Shown: positions 1 through 10,218 of the stretch, in pieces
How positions within the stretch are numbered: the first letter of the stretch is position 1
Layout: every line of letters begins with the position of its first letter
NCBI RefSeq assembly: GCF_020085105.1
Contig: NC_058046.1
Span: 26,544,175 to 26,608,174 of the forward strand
DNA from: Siniperca chuatsi
Lineage: Eukaryota > Chordata > Actinopteri > Centrarchiformes > Sinipercidae
Direction: 5' to 3'
Length of the DNA: 64,000 nt
The notes under the pieces: generated by a model
Told to the model about the DNA's origin: nothing
Database searches by the model: none
What the model saw: the letters and a program-made list of their open reading frames with translations, nothing else
Program-made: the position numbers and the translations under genes

Positions 1-1139
1 CAGACGTTAATAGGCATAAAAAAAACCCACACTTGGCTATTATTGCTTCTCTCTCTAGTTATATTAGTGTGTGTACCTTTAGGTGTACTTACAGGTTATA
101 TGTACTTAGGCTAGTGATGATGATGGATGGTTCATGGAGACTTGGCTGTTGGAAAATAGGTTACTACTGCTCAGTCTGAGCTTTTATTGGCAATGGAGCA
201 TCTGTACTCATGCTGTGCCAATGCATTGTGTTTGAAAATACAACTATTACCATGTTGGCAGGTTCCTTTCATCTGTGGCTTTCATATGCTTTCTAAATTA
301 ATTAGCATTTTTGATATAGTCTTTTTATGTGAATTTATGCCCCTTAAAAATTTTGGGTGAAGCAGACAAAACTGAGCTCTTTTTCAAGAAAAGTGGCAGC
401 AGTGAAAAAGTCATATTCAGTAACCATAACAGCACAAATAATTGATAGTGAAGTTTTAAAATAATCCCCCAAAAGTCTTTGAATATATATGGCAAATTGC
501 AGAAAATTGCATCATTATTTTCTTTTTTTTTTTCTGGGGAGGGACGCCCTGGTGAGCAAAAGCAAGTCTAAGTGCAAGCAGTGGCTATTTGAGTGCAAGA
601 GCAGGGTTTTGAGGGAAAGCATTACAAAATCTGAACGGAAATCAATAAGTCGTGCTCTCAATTTTAAAGAACACGCTCTTGAATATAGACCGGAAAATAA
701 TCCCATAGAAATCCAGTTGATTTTAAGATCTAAGGATGAAAATTAGCTGTGCAATTACAAATCCTGCCATGATTCTAACCAGAATATCATACAAAAGAAA
801 TACGCCAGTTAGGATTTTTTTGGAATTAAATTTTAATCTCACTTTTGAGAATAACAATTACACTATTAGATATGATTGTTTTATTTTTTTATTTTATAAT
901 TACTGTAATATCACCAATATTTTTAATAAACTCAGATCATTTTTACTAATCTTTACTGTTACAATTGTTTACATTAATTACAATTTGCCTATTATTCTGA
1001 TTGCTCTTATGGTCTTAGTATAATATTTAAAAGTTGCATGAAAAATAATGCTCGATAGGTTACTGTATTACGGAACTATATAGTGTTAATTGCAGTAGCA
1101 GTGTTAGTAAAAGTAAAAGGCATATGAGAATCCACACTG
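1..1139. other. AT-rich stretch, no gene recognised
   Basis: AT-rich sequence with poly-T runs. The short open frames here have no recognisable domain and no supporting splice sites. I see no RNA gene and no complete transposon. Confidence 0.5.
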
Positions 1140-1707
1140 ATGTGTAATGTGTAACATTTGTATGTAGCAACTACTCGAGGTGGGGCTCAGTTTTACCTTT
1201 TTTTCCCATCCTGTTGGATAGTTTAACGATGCATCTTTTTTTATAAGCACATTATACAAATACATTTTTTTTATCTTTAAAGTGTAAAGTAACTATTGTA
1301 ACTATAGCTGTCATATAAATGTTTTGAGGTAGAAGGTGTAATTACAATGCTGCTTACATGTTAACAATTGTTTCATGCTATTTTCCGTTTTCAGGCCTGT
1401 TTCCGGATGATCAGACTTAGTCTTCTGAACTGATTGCACACTAGAACTACTGACATAAACCACAAAACGCTGGTCTTTTGAAAAATCACGTTTATGAAAT
1501 TTTTTGCAAATGCTCTTATCCACATGACAATCGGTCATACACATCACACCATTAGTTTAACAGCTACTACTTTTGACTCACTGTGATACAACAATTCCCA
1601 AGATGTAGAAGACTGATTGTTCTGAGAAATGCTGTTGGTCAAACATACTGTAATGTGTGTAAATACAAAGATGTACCTATTGCAATACTGTGAGGTTATA
1701 AATCTTT
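1140..1707 (-). repeat. Downstream flank of zinc-finger unit A
   Basis: The motif around 1165-1185 (GCAACTACTCGAGGTGGGGC) and the following text recur, diverged, near 8866, 14445, 18060, 21420 and 23520. In each place they lie on the downstream side of a zinc-finger unit. This is therefore the outer noncoding part of the tandemly duplicated block and probably includes the 3' UTR of copy A. Confidence 0.55.
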
Positions 1708-3092
1708 TTACTGAACTGAAACCTCTTCCCCATGTTTTTCAAGTATATGGCTTCTCGCCTGTGTGGGTCCGACTACACCTGAAACCACTGTGCTGCAGTG
1801 ATACAGCTTTTCCCCTGTGTGCGTTCTCATGTGCCCTTTCAAGTTACTGCTAGATCTGAAATCTCTCCCACAAGTTTGGCAAGAATATGGTCTCTCACCT
1901 GAGTGAGTTCTCATGTGGAGTGTCACGCAACTACTCCATTTGAAACCTTTCCCACATGTGTTGCAAGAATACGGCATCTCACCTGTGTGGGTTCTCATGT
2001 GGACCAACAAGCCACTACTACATCTGAAACCTTTTCCACATGTTTTGCAAGAATATGGCTTCTCACCTGTATGAATTCTTATATGAGCGTTCAGTACTGA
2101 TGTCTCACTGAATCTTTTTCCACAGGTGTTGCAAGAATATGGCTTCTCACCTGTATGGATGCTCAGGTGTCTCTGCAATTTTGACTTATACTTGAAAGCT
2201 TTCCCACATGTGTCACATTTTAAAGACTTTTTAACTGTGTGAGTGTTACAAAGAATATTTAACATGGTAGAGCTGTATACATTGTTACTGTGACTTTCAC
2301 TTTTGTGATGTTGATTCTCTGGTTCTGGTTCTGCATCTCTAGTTGATCCTGAGTCTCCATGCTTGCCTCCTTTCTGATCTTGGCTCTCAGCTACATGAGA
2401 GTTGTGAGAGACGAGCTGCTGGTCCCTGTTTGGTTCTGATACTTCACAATTTTCACGATCAGATTCATTTTTTAGCCAAGTGAAACACAGGCTAGCTGGA
2501 AGCTCTGTCTCTGCTGCACTTTGACTTTCATCAGGATTAAAATACAGAGTCTGATCTTCGTTGTGGTCACTTTCCTCATCAGTAGGAGTCAACATAAAGG
2601 CATCAGTCTCCTGCTTCAGTACAAGCTGCTCTCCCTCCTGACTGGTGCAGAGTTCCTCCTGTTCCTCTTTAATCTGTGGAGGCTCTGGGTCCTCTTGGTC
2701 AGACTGGAGTTCCTCTCCTGAATACAGAGCTGCTGGTCAGCCAGAACCTCCTCCTCCGTACAGACATGTTGCTGTGGGAGCTCTGGAGGGATAAAGGACA
2801 TAAGAAACTAACATGATGATTACGGACATCATTACAAAATGTATGTATTTAAACCATTAGGATCCTATATGAGTCATTTTGCTCTGTTAGTTTTTTAAAG
2901 ACCATTGGGGTTTTACACACCTATCCTGTGTAACTTTATTTCGGGTTTCCAAAAGATATCCAGCAGTCTGCGCTGACGCTCGATCTCTTCCTCGTACTCG
3001 ACGATAGTTTTTTCAAAAACTCTGAATATTTCTTCAGCAGCAGCAGTTAGTCGCTCGTTGATAAACTCTCTCAAACACCCAACTGAAGACAT
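1708..3092 (-). pseudogene. C2H2 zinc-finger gene copy A, frameshifted
   Basis: Two-exon zinc-finger gene. Exon 1 is 2921-3092 (ATG at 3092-3090), with a GT donor directly after 2921. Exon 2 starts at 2782 after a CCAG acceptor. Exon 1 encodes the helical N-terminal module shared by all copies. Compared with B, C, E and F, exon 2 lacks one C at about 2700 (GGTCAGAC here, GGTCCAGAC in the others). The frame after NSSL is therefore lost and ends early. From 2595 the original frame is open again (295 residues from an internal Met) with five intact C2H2 fingers. Finger 6 is broken by small deletions, giving a non-finger tail. If expressed, the product would either be a truncated N-terminal peptide or start at the internal Met. 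The family is expected to be nuclear and DNA-binding; the targets are unknown. A sequencing error could mimic the missing base. Confidence 0.75.
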
Positions 3093-3150
3093 TGTTGCTT
3101 AATGAAAAAATAAATATTTATCTGCACTTGACTTCTTCAAGCTGATTCCA

Positions 3151-3279
3151 TACAGCCATAGAGCCGAACGCTAATAGCGCCAGTATTGTCTACTTCCGTC
3201 TTCTTCTTCAACTACAATATCGTCTTCCAGCATACAGCCAGAGCTAACGCTAATGGTGCTTGTGTTGTTTACTTCCTCC
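3151..3279 (-). promoter_or_regulatory. Promoter-proximal block of copy A, partly duplicated
   Basis: Two diverged copies of a segment of about 46-50 bases (3151-3200 and 3234-3279) lie upstream of exon 1. The copy nearer the LINE tail contains, on the minus strand, GGAAGTAAACA: an ETS-like GGAAG next to a forkhead-like GTAAACA (plus-strand TGTTTAC at 3266-3272). The same arrangement is found upstream of B and E. A promoter role is inferred from position and conservation only. Confidence 0.45.
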
Positions 3280-3283
3280 TTCA

Positions 3284-3372
3284 ATCTTCTTCTTTGAGGT
3301 TTAACGGCAGCTTACATCCTTAGTGTTGCATTACTGCCATCTTCTGGTGATAGTTAACTCCTACATTGTCCA
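3284..3372 (-). mobile_element. LINE 3' tail fragment with (GAA)n end
   Basis: On the minus strand this reads as the last 80 or so bases of a LINE ending in a GAA-rich tail. The same sequence is longer at 5872-6396, 12601-14400 and 20152-21210, where RNase H and reverse-transcriptase codons appear upstream. Here it is cut at about 3372. Confidence 0.65.
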
Positions 3373-3374
3373 CC

Positions 3375-4592
3375 AAATCAAAGAACAAATACTTCAAAAT
3401 TGATATTTTTAAATTGAAGTGTTCAAGATTTCACTATCTGTGTGGAATTTACATGCAGTCTTGGCCATTTGAGGACAATCAATGTTGTACTTAAGTACAG
3501 TACTTGCACCACTGAATACATGCTTGTTTAATATGAGGCACTTCCACTGATCAAACTACCAAACGGTATCAAATCACACTTTAACTTAACCTCCAGCAGA
3601 TGAGCTGCAACATTAACACACCCCATGCATGCTATAATTTAACACTCTGAAAAGAGCTATTCTTCCCTATGACTACTTTTACTTTTGATGTCAGTCACAC
3701 CCATCAGCAGCCTTGAGGAACAGAATTTGCTTATAGCTTTCGAGGTCAGTGTGAATCTGGTATTCTTACATCATCCCTTGAGAGATCAAAAAACAGCATT
3801 TCATTGCCGACGTTCCTTTAGGCACTAATCTTGGTTTGCACTACTAGCACTTGGGTTGTTATTGCTTTTAGTTAACTTAATCCTCCAATCCATCGATTTT
3901 AGAACATCAGTCTGAATAACTGGCATTTTAAAAAATAGATTTTTTATGTTCACAAAATTCTTTGAGAACACCATGTAGTACACAGCTAAAATTAAATGAT
4001 ATGTTGCAGACAAAAAAAAAAAAAGACTGGCAGGATGACAACATAAGTGACCCAACACCATTAGAGAGAGGGCTTCTCTGCTTCAACATACAGAGTTCAC
4101 AATCCACTCATATAACTGAGGTATTGTACACAAAGAGCAAAAAATAATATTAACTTTACAGGTCAAACATTTGTCAACTATGAACTCACTGTTCAACAAT
4201 GCTTTTTCAAAGATTTGGGAGATTATGACTGTTTCAAAGAAATACTGTTGCTGACAGAAATATAAGTAATACAGTCATATGAAGGAAAATAAAAACAAAG
4301 TTAGTTTAACAAACCTTGATGTCATTGTTGAAAATGTACCACTTCATTACACTTAAGATATTGAAACCTCTTCTCCACGGGAGTTTCAGCTCGATGGTTG
4401 GCTGTGTATATTGACCCTCAGGTGTATTTTTCAGGTATTTGAGTAAATCTTTTCCCATAAGTGCTGCAATTATGTGGCTCCTCACTCCTGCTGAGTTCTT
4501 GTGTGTTACCACAAACCAGTAGAACTGAATCGTCTAACCACACATTTTGTATATACAAGGTTACTTTCCGGTATTCGATCTTATATGCCTCG
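3375..4592 (-). repeat. Duplicated downstream flank and finger relics of unit B
   Basis: Nearly the whole stretch from about 3420 to 4370 recurs at about 24290-25330 next to copy F, with only scattered differences. This shows a recent segmental duplication. Near 4440-4530 and 4560-4592 are frame-broken remains of further zinc fingers, beyond the stop of copy B. No other gene seen. Confidence 0.7.
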
Positions 4593-5766
4593 TCAGTTGA
4601 GACACATCAAAATATCTTGGCAGTGATAGGGCTTGTCACCTGTGTGGGTTTTCATATGCCTATTCAATGTGGACTTGTCAAAGAATCGTTTCCCGCAGCT
4701 CTTGCAAGGGTACGGCTTCTCACCTGTGTGGGTTTTCATATGCCTATTCAATGATGAAATGACACAGAATCTGTTCCCACAGGTCTTGCAAAGGTACGGC
4801 TTCTCACCAGTGTGGGCTCTTCTCATGTGGATTGTCAAGTGACCACTCTGTGTGAAAGCCCTCCCACATGTTTTGCAACAATATGGCTTCTCTCCTGTGT
4901 GTATTCTCAAATGCCGTTTCAATGTGGACATGTCAAAGAATCTTTTCGCGCAGGTCGTGCAAGAATATGGCTTCTCCCCTGTGTGGACTCTCAGGTGTGT
5001 ATAAAAGTGGGACTTATGCTTAGTAGCTTTTCCATATGTGTCACATTTGAAAGACTTTTTACCCGTGTGAGTAATATGGTGAATCTTTGACATGGTAGAG
5101 TTGTATACATTGTTACTGTCTCCATGCTTGCCTCCTTTCTGATCTTGGCTCTCAGCTACATGAGAGTTGTGAGAGAGGAGCTGCTGGTCCCTGTTTGGTT
5201 CTGGTTTACTGTGGTCACTTTCCTCATCAGTAGGAGTCAACATAAAGGCATCAGCCTCCTGCTTCAGTACAAGCTGCTCTCCCTCCTGACTGGTGCAGAG
5301 TTCCTCCTGTTCCTCTTTAATCTGTGGAGGCTCTGGGTCCTCTTGGTCCAGACTGGAGTTCCTCTCCTGAATACAGAGCTGCTGGTCAGCCAGAACCTCC
5401 TCCTCCGTACAGACATGTTGCTGTGGGAGCTCTGGAGGGACAGAGAACAAAAGGAATAGGATACTACTGTGATGGTAAAGTATAAAATTGCAGACATGCG
5501 AGCAAATTAGTACCAGTAATCATTTAAAATTTGTAATTATATATAAATCAAATTTCTCTGATTTGTGGTATTAAAATAATTAAGTTTTATACACCTATCC
5601 TGTGTAACTTTATTTCAGGTTTCCAAAAGATATCCAGCAGTCTGCGCTGACGATCGATCTCTTCCTCGTACTCGACGATAGTTTTTTTAAAAACTCCGAA
5701 TATTTCTTCAGCAGCAGCAGTTAGTCGTTTGTTGACAAACTCTCTCAAACACTCAACTGAAGACAT
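4593..5766 (-). CDS. C2H2 zinc-finger protein copy B, 336 aa
   Basis: Exon 1 is 5595-5766 (172 bases, ATG at 5766-5764). Exon 2 is 4593-5431. Joined, they make an uninterrupted 336-residue frame. Order: N-terminal helical module (1-57); acidic linker with IKEE and LKQE SUMO-consensus motifs; a degenerate first finger (second Cys is Tyr in CDTYGKA); then four intact fingers with TGEKPY linkers. Helix contact residues (-1,2,3,6) are roughly D-S-T-R, Q-G-H-I, V-S-S-R and D-S-T-R. Finger six begins KPYHC, but a small deletion compared with copy F removes its second Cys and shifts the frame, so the protein ends QDILMCLN. It is expected to be a nuclear sequence-specific DNA-binding protein. I know no gene name for this family. 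Confidence 0.82.
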
Positions 5767-5794
5767 TATTGCTTAATTGCAAATTAAATATTTA

Positions 5795-5870
5795 TCCGCT
5801 ACGAGTACAATATCGTCTTCCAGAATACAGCCATAGAGCTAACGCTAATGGTGCTTGTGTTGTTTACTTC
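5795..5870 (-). promoter_or_regulatory. Promoter-proximal block of copy B
   Basis: This block is conserved with those upstream of A and E. It includes CTAACGCTAATGGTGCTTG and the ETS-like plus forkhead-like pair on the minus strand (TGTTTAC at 5861-5867). It lies between the ATG of copy B and the LINE tail. The role is inferred from position. Confidence 0.45.
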
Positions 5871-5871
5871 C

Positions 5872-6396
5872 TACCTTCTTCTTCTTCTTTGAGGTTTAAC
5901 GGCAGCTTACATCCTTAGTGTTGCATTACTGCCATCTTCTGGTGATAGTTAACTCCTACATTGTCCGGTTAGCCAGATTTGTTTCGTCATTCCTGTTCTC
6001 TGTAGGAAGCTGACCAAACATCTTCTGCCTCGTCCACTTCCAACACACTCCTGAATGCTCTTGAATCCCGCTCCTGTTAGCCTGAAGCTTTTGATTTCTT
6101 CCATCATGTCCTTTCTCTCAGAGATATATTTCCTGCAACTAACAAGCACAAGTTCTACAGTTTCTGGTACCTGACAATATTCACAAATATATTGTATAAT
6201 GTCCTCTTCTTAATCTGTTAATGGATCTTTTGATCCGTCAGTAAAAACCTGCACATACTCTGTATATTCATATTCCTTATATCTATAAAACTCACTCACT
6301 AAATCTGCACTTTTATTTCTTGCCTAAAGTTGATGTAGTTCCAAATCTACCAACATAATTTCTAGTAGCCATACAGGGATTATAGGCCATATCATA
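5872..6396 (-). mobile_element. LINE fragment, RNase H-bearing I/Nimb-like type
   Basis: On the minus strand the element ends in a (GAA)n tail at about 5872. It encodes the C-terminal piece with LVSCRKYISERKDMMEE (about 6149-6090) and, upstream, fragments matching the RNase H-region copy at 13560-13760. Stops and deletions make it non-coding. It abuts the Gmr1-related inverted duplication at about 6397. The clade call rests on RNase H codons in the longer copies and on the GAA tail. Confidence 0.65.
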
Positions 6397-6570
6397 TATT
6401 ATCAAGCTGATGTTGGGGCTGGCGATAATAAAGGTCTCCTGCAGTGAGAGGTGTAGTCCTGTTGTGCTTGTTCCAAACAAAGATGGAACCCTCAGATTTT
6501 GCATTGATTTCAGGTACATGGTATCCACAGGGGCGTTTTTTTTTTTTATCGAAAGTTGTTGTATCGAACA

Positions 6571-6684
6571 TGTGAAGCAGAGTGTAGTTATATCAGCCAT
6601 TTAATTGGTAACGGTTGTTCATTTTTGCTTGTTTTTCGTGCCTTTACCTATTAAATGGCTGATATAACTACACTCTGCTTCACA
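6571..6684. repeat. 40-bp inverted repeat with a 34-base spacer
   Basis: Arm 6571-6610 is the reverse complement of 6645-6684 with one mismatch in 40 bases. It could form a long hairpin. It sits inside the larger inverted duplication. No protein is encoded. Confidence 0.85.
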
Positions 6685-6780
6685 TATTTGAACATAAAAT
6701 CATATGTATAAATAAATAAATTAACAATAAAATAACAGCCAAGATTTTCTTTAGGCTACTCAAACAAACAGCAAAGGAGA

Positions 6781-6811
6781 TCAGTGCTTGATTACACTAA
6801 TCAAGCACTGA
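6781..6811. repeat. Perfect 14-bp hairpin with a 3-base loop
   Basis: TCAGTGCTTGATTA, a CAC loop, then the exact reverse complement TAATCAAGCACTGA. It is too perfect to expect by chance at one site. It may be a transposon-derived snap-back structure. No run of T follows that would suggest a terminator. Confidence 0.8.
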
Positions 6812-6977
6812 GCTGCCCTTCTTCTTTACTGATTGGGTGAATATAGTTCAAATTTATTGGCTGTGAAAACCACAGGGCAGAGATCATTATCAAATGCCAC
6901 CATGCATTTAATAAACACCGCCAAGCATTTTATAAACGCCGGGTGGAGGGGAAACAGGCGAAATGTGAGCTTAGTGA

Positions 6978-8570
6978 CTTTCGATAAAAATGCCCCCGTG
7001 GACATGTACTATGTACCTGAAATCAATGCAAAATCTGAGGGATCTATCTTTCTTTGGAACAAGCACAACAGGACTACACCACTCACTGCAGAGTAATTAT
7101 CACCAGTCCCAACATCAGCTTGATTTCCTTCTGCAGCACAGGAATCAACTGCTCGGGAATCCTGTAGCTCTTCTGTCGGACCAGAGAGGTGAAACCTGGT
7201 GTCTCTCCGAAGAAGAGCTCTGGGTCAAGTAGGGATTTGATCTCTACCTGCTGGGTGGGAGAAAGATGTGACAGATCCACTTTCAGGGGCTCTGCTGTAG
7301 TGGTGGGAAGAACTTCTCATTTGTGTCCTCGTCCTGGACAGCCCGTATAAACAGCAGCTGGCACACAGGCTCTGGACGAACCTGGAACTCTTAGAGCAGA
7401 TTGACATGAAAACCTGGTACTTTTTAAGTTTGTCTGGCATATACAGTTCAAATGTGACCTTATGCATGCATTTGGTAACTTTGCAAGGTCCATTCCATTT
7501 AGTCAGCAACTTACTGTCACTGGTTGGCAGCAGTCACAGTACCTTTTGGCCTGGGTTGAAGACCCTCTCTCTGGCCTTCCCATCATACCCTGCTTTCTGG
7601 TTTTTTTTGAGCAGACGTCATGTTTTCATGTGTGAGTGCTGTCATCTCTTCAATTCTCTCCCTCACTTTGACCACATATGCCACCACATTTTCTCCTCCT
7701 GGCTTTAGATGTTCCTAGCAGTCTTTTAGGAGGTCCAACGGCCCTCTCACCTGGTGGCCATACAACAGTTGAAATGATGCAAACCCCGTCGACACTTGTG
7801 GAACTTCCCGATAGGCAAACAACAGATATGGCAGCCCCTGGTCCCAATGGGAGACAAACTTATGCAACATGTTTTTCAGTGTCTGATTGTAGTGCTCTAC
7901 CAGCCGGTCCATCTGGGGGTGGTCTTAATGCCCTTCACTTTTAACACTTGGTACACCTGCTGCAACAGTTTGGACAAAGAAATTGTCCCACAGTCTGTTA
8001 GGACCTCCTTCGGTATGCCTACCCTACCTGTCTGCATGGCTTTGATTGACCTGAGTGGGAAAGCTTCAGGGTAGCGGGTTGCTTAGTCACATATAACTCA
8101 TATGTCACGGTGGCCTGAGGAACTTTTTTCCAATGGTCCTACTATGGCCATGCCTATTCTCTCAGAAGGTGTGTCTATGATTGGCAAAGACTACAGTTGT
8201 GCACTTGCTACTCAATTTGCTGAGTCTTTTGGAAAGCCATGTGACCTGCCCATGGAACTGAATGACCTATCCATGACTTTGTGTCTAAACTGTTGTGGCA
8301 GTGCTAAAGCCTCAGTCTTTCCATTCTGCTGATGCAGAAGTACCTCTCTCACTATATAGGTGGCATCATCTAGACAGCTTGCATTATTCTGCTTAACCCA
8401 CTCCACCTTTGTCACCTTTTCAAACTACTGTTTCAATGTAGAGTCCTGTTTTTGTAATGTCCCTACATCTGGGGGAAAGTCAAAATCCAGCAGCCCGGGT
8501 GGTTTGAGAGGGTCTGCTGTCCCTTTCCTAGGAGAACCCATCAGCTTTTCCCTTCTTTTCTGAGCTTTTA
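6978..8570 (-). mobile_element. Gmr1-like Ty3/gypsy remnant (integrase before RT)
   Basis: Read on the minus strand, the order is as follows. A spacer and the integrase zinc-binding region come first (about 8560-8210, with PWAGHMAFQKT after a frameshift). The integrase core follows (7912-7715, including NQTLKNMLHKFV and LPYLLFAYREVPQ), then the integrase C-terminus (about 7509-7400, with WNGPCKVTK). Next is the region that leads into reverse transcriptase (7280-7083, with LSHLSPTQQ and ELFFGETPGFTS), and then the RT motif VPKKDRSLRFCIDF (about 7070-7000). Integrase ahead of RT is the order known for Gmr1-type elements, not ordinary Ty3/gypsy. No gag, protease or LTR seen. Many stops and frameshifts show it is dead. 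It interrupts LINE sequence. Confidence 0.72.
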
Positions 8571-9715
8571 TTATTTTGTCTGTACTGCTACACTTAACCG
8601 ATGTCTTTTCAAGCTATCTTGATCATTTATTTTAAAAATGAGATAATTTTAAATGAAAACATGAGCAGAGGTGGAAGATCTTAACACAGGTAAGTAAAAG
8701 TATCAATAACACAGTGTAAATATATATATTCAAACTGTTGGTTAAGTAAAGGTACACATTTACTATCAGAAAAATGTAATTTAACATATGTTATAAATGT
8801 TAAAGAACTCATGTGTTATAGCCCGTCAGTGTTACTGAGGCCATGATGTGTAAATAATATTTTTGTAGCAGCTAGTCGAGGTGGAGCTATTTAATTTTTC
8901 ACATAGTTCACATACTGATTGATAGTTCAACAAGGCATCATATTTAATGCTGTAATGATAAGTTTTTGTATGCAAAATCTTAATTAGCAAAGGAACTATA
9001 GCTATCAAGTAAATGTGGTGGCTTAAAAATTTGCCTGTGAAATGTAAAAATATGTAAAGTAGAAGTATATCTAACATAAAATGAAAGTAATCAAAGAACA
9101 AATAACTCAAAACTGTTTTTTTTTTTTTTTTGGAAGCGTTCAAGATTTCACATCTTTGTGGAATTTACACGCAGTCTTGGCCATTTGAGGACCATCAATG
9201 TTGTACATAGGTACAGTACTTGAGTACTACATGTAGTTACATTCCACCTCTGCATACATGCTTGTTCAATATGAGACACTTCCACTGATCAAACTACCAA
9301 ACGGTATCAAATCATACATTAACTTAACCTGCTGCCGGTGAGCTGCAACATTAAAACAACTCTTGCATGTTATAATTTAACACTCTGAAAAGAGCTATTC
9401 TTCACTATGACTACTTTTACTTTTGATGTCATCACACCCATCTGCAGCCTTGAGGAACAGAATTTGCTTATAGCTTTAGACGTCAGTGTGAATCTGATAT
9501 TCTTACATCATCACCTTACAAACCTTTATTGTTAGAATAAATACATGAGATCAAAACACAACATTTCCCACGTTTGGGCACTGATTATTGTATTCATTAC
9601 TACTGTTTAGGCTGATCATCTACAATTTGTATTTGTGTGTCACCTCTAAAACACAAAACATTGAAAATTATATCAAGTTGATGCCATTACAAAATACATA
9701 CAAATATAAAATTAA
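8571..9715 (-). repeat. Duplicated downstream flank of unit C
   Basis: Resumes the LINE-side sequence (8571-8640) and then the noncoding block shared with 14400-15130 near D and 21150-21490 near E (for example AGAGGTGGAAGATCTTAACACAG and AGCAGCTAGTCGAGGTGGAG). No gene seen. Confidence 0.65.
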
Positions 9716-10218
9716 AAGGTGGGGTATGTGATTCTGGAGAAATCCGATACCATGACAAATACCATGATATAGAATGAACAACGACACAGCAAGTAATGTA
9801 ACTAACGTTAGCTAGGCTGGGGGTTAGCAAATCGTCCCTACAGTTGTTGCTGAGAAGCTAACAGCCAGAGAGGGTGAGACGGTTTCCCAGAACCAGCAAA
9901 CCAGCTCCAGACAGCGATACTCACAACTCTCCTGCTACTACAGCTAACATCACAACAACAGTATGTCTTGGCAAACTAGAAAGTAAGCTGAATGTCTGTG
10001 GGCAAGTCATTTAAAGTTACTTGACACACAAATCATGGCTGGAATGGCTGGGATAGTGTTGTGTGGCCTGGTCTGAACCAGGGCTGTGTAAAAACACCAG
10101 AGGGTTTTTTTTTTTTTTCCAGCGCACACACTAAACGGACAGCTAGCGGACCGTGAGGAGATATTCGCTGAATTTGACAAAAAGACGTGTACTGGATTAG
10201 AATCGCATAGCCCACCTG
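9716..10218. mobile_element. TTAA-target MITE, 503 bp
   Basis: Flanked by TTAA at 9712-9715 and 10219-10222. The left end starts AAGGTGGGGTATGTGATTCT; the right end, read inverted, is CAGGTGGGCTATGCGATTCT, so the termini form imperfect inverted repeats. The paralogous sites at about 3990 and 24945 read AAAATTAAATGA without an insert, which gives an empty-site proof of the boundaries. No transposase is encoded. TTAA duplications fit piggyBac or Kolobok families; AAG-type termini favour Kolobok over the CCC-type ends of piggyBac, but that choice is from memory. Confidence 0.85.

Larger units (their letters stand above)
6402..7127. repeat. Inverted duplication of a gypsy RT fragment
   Basis: The segment 6402-6555 (+) and the reverse complement of 6978-7127 are clearly homologous over about 150 bases. 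Each encodes a reverse-transcriptase piece with the FCIDFRY motif and ends in ATCGAAAGT. Between the arms lie about 420 bases with two further palindromes. The right arm is continuous with the Gmr1-like element; the left arm abuts LINE sequence. Confidence 0.75.

Noticed and set aside
489..1023. Two short open frames on the plus strand
   Set aside because: Low-complexity, AT-rich, no domain and no conserved neighbour.
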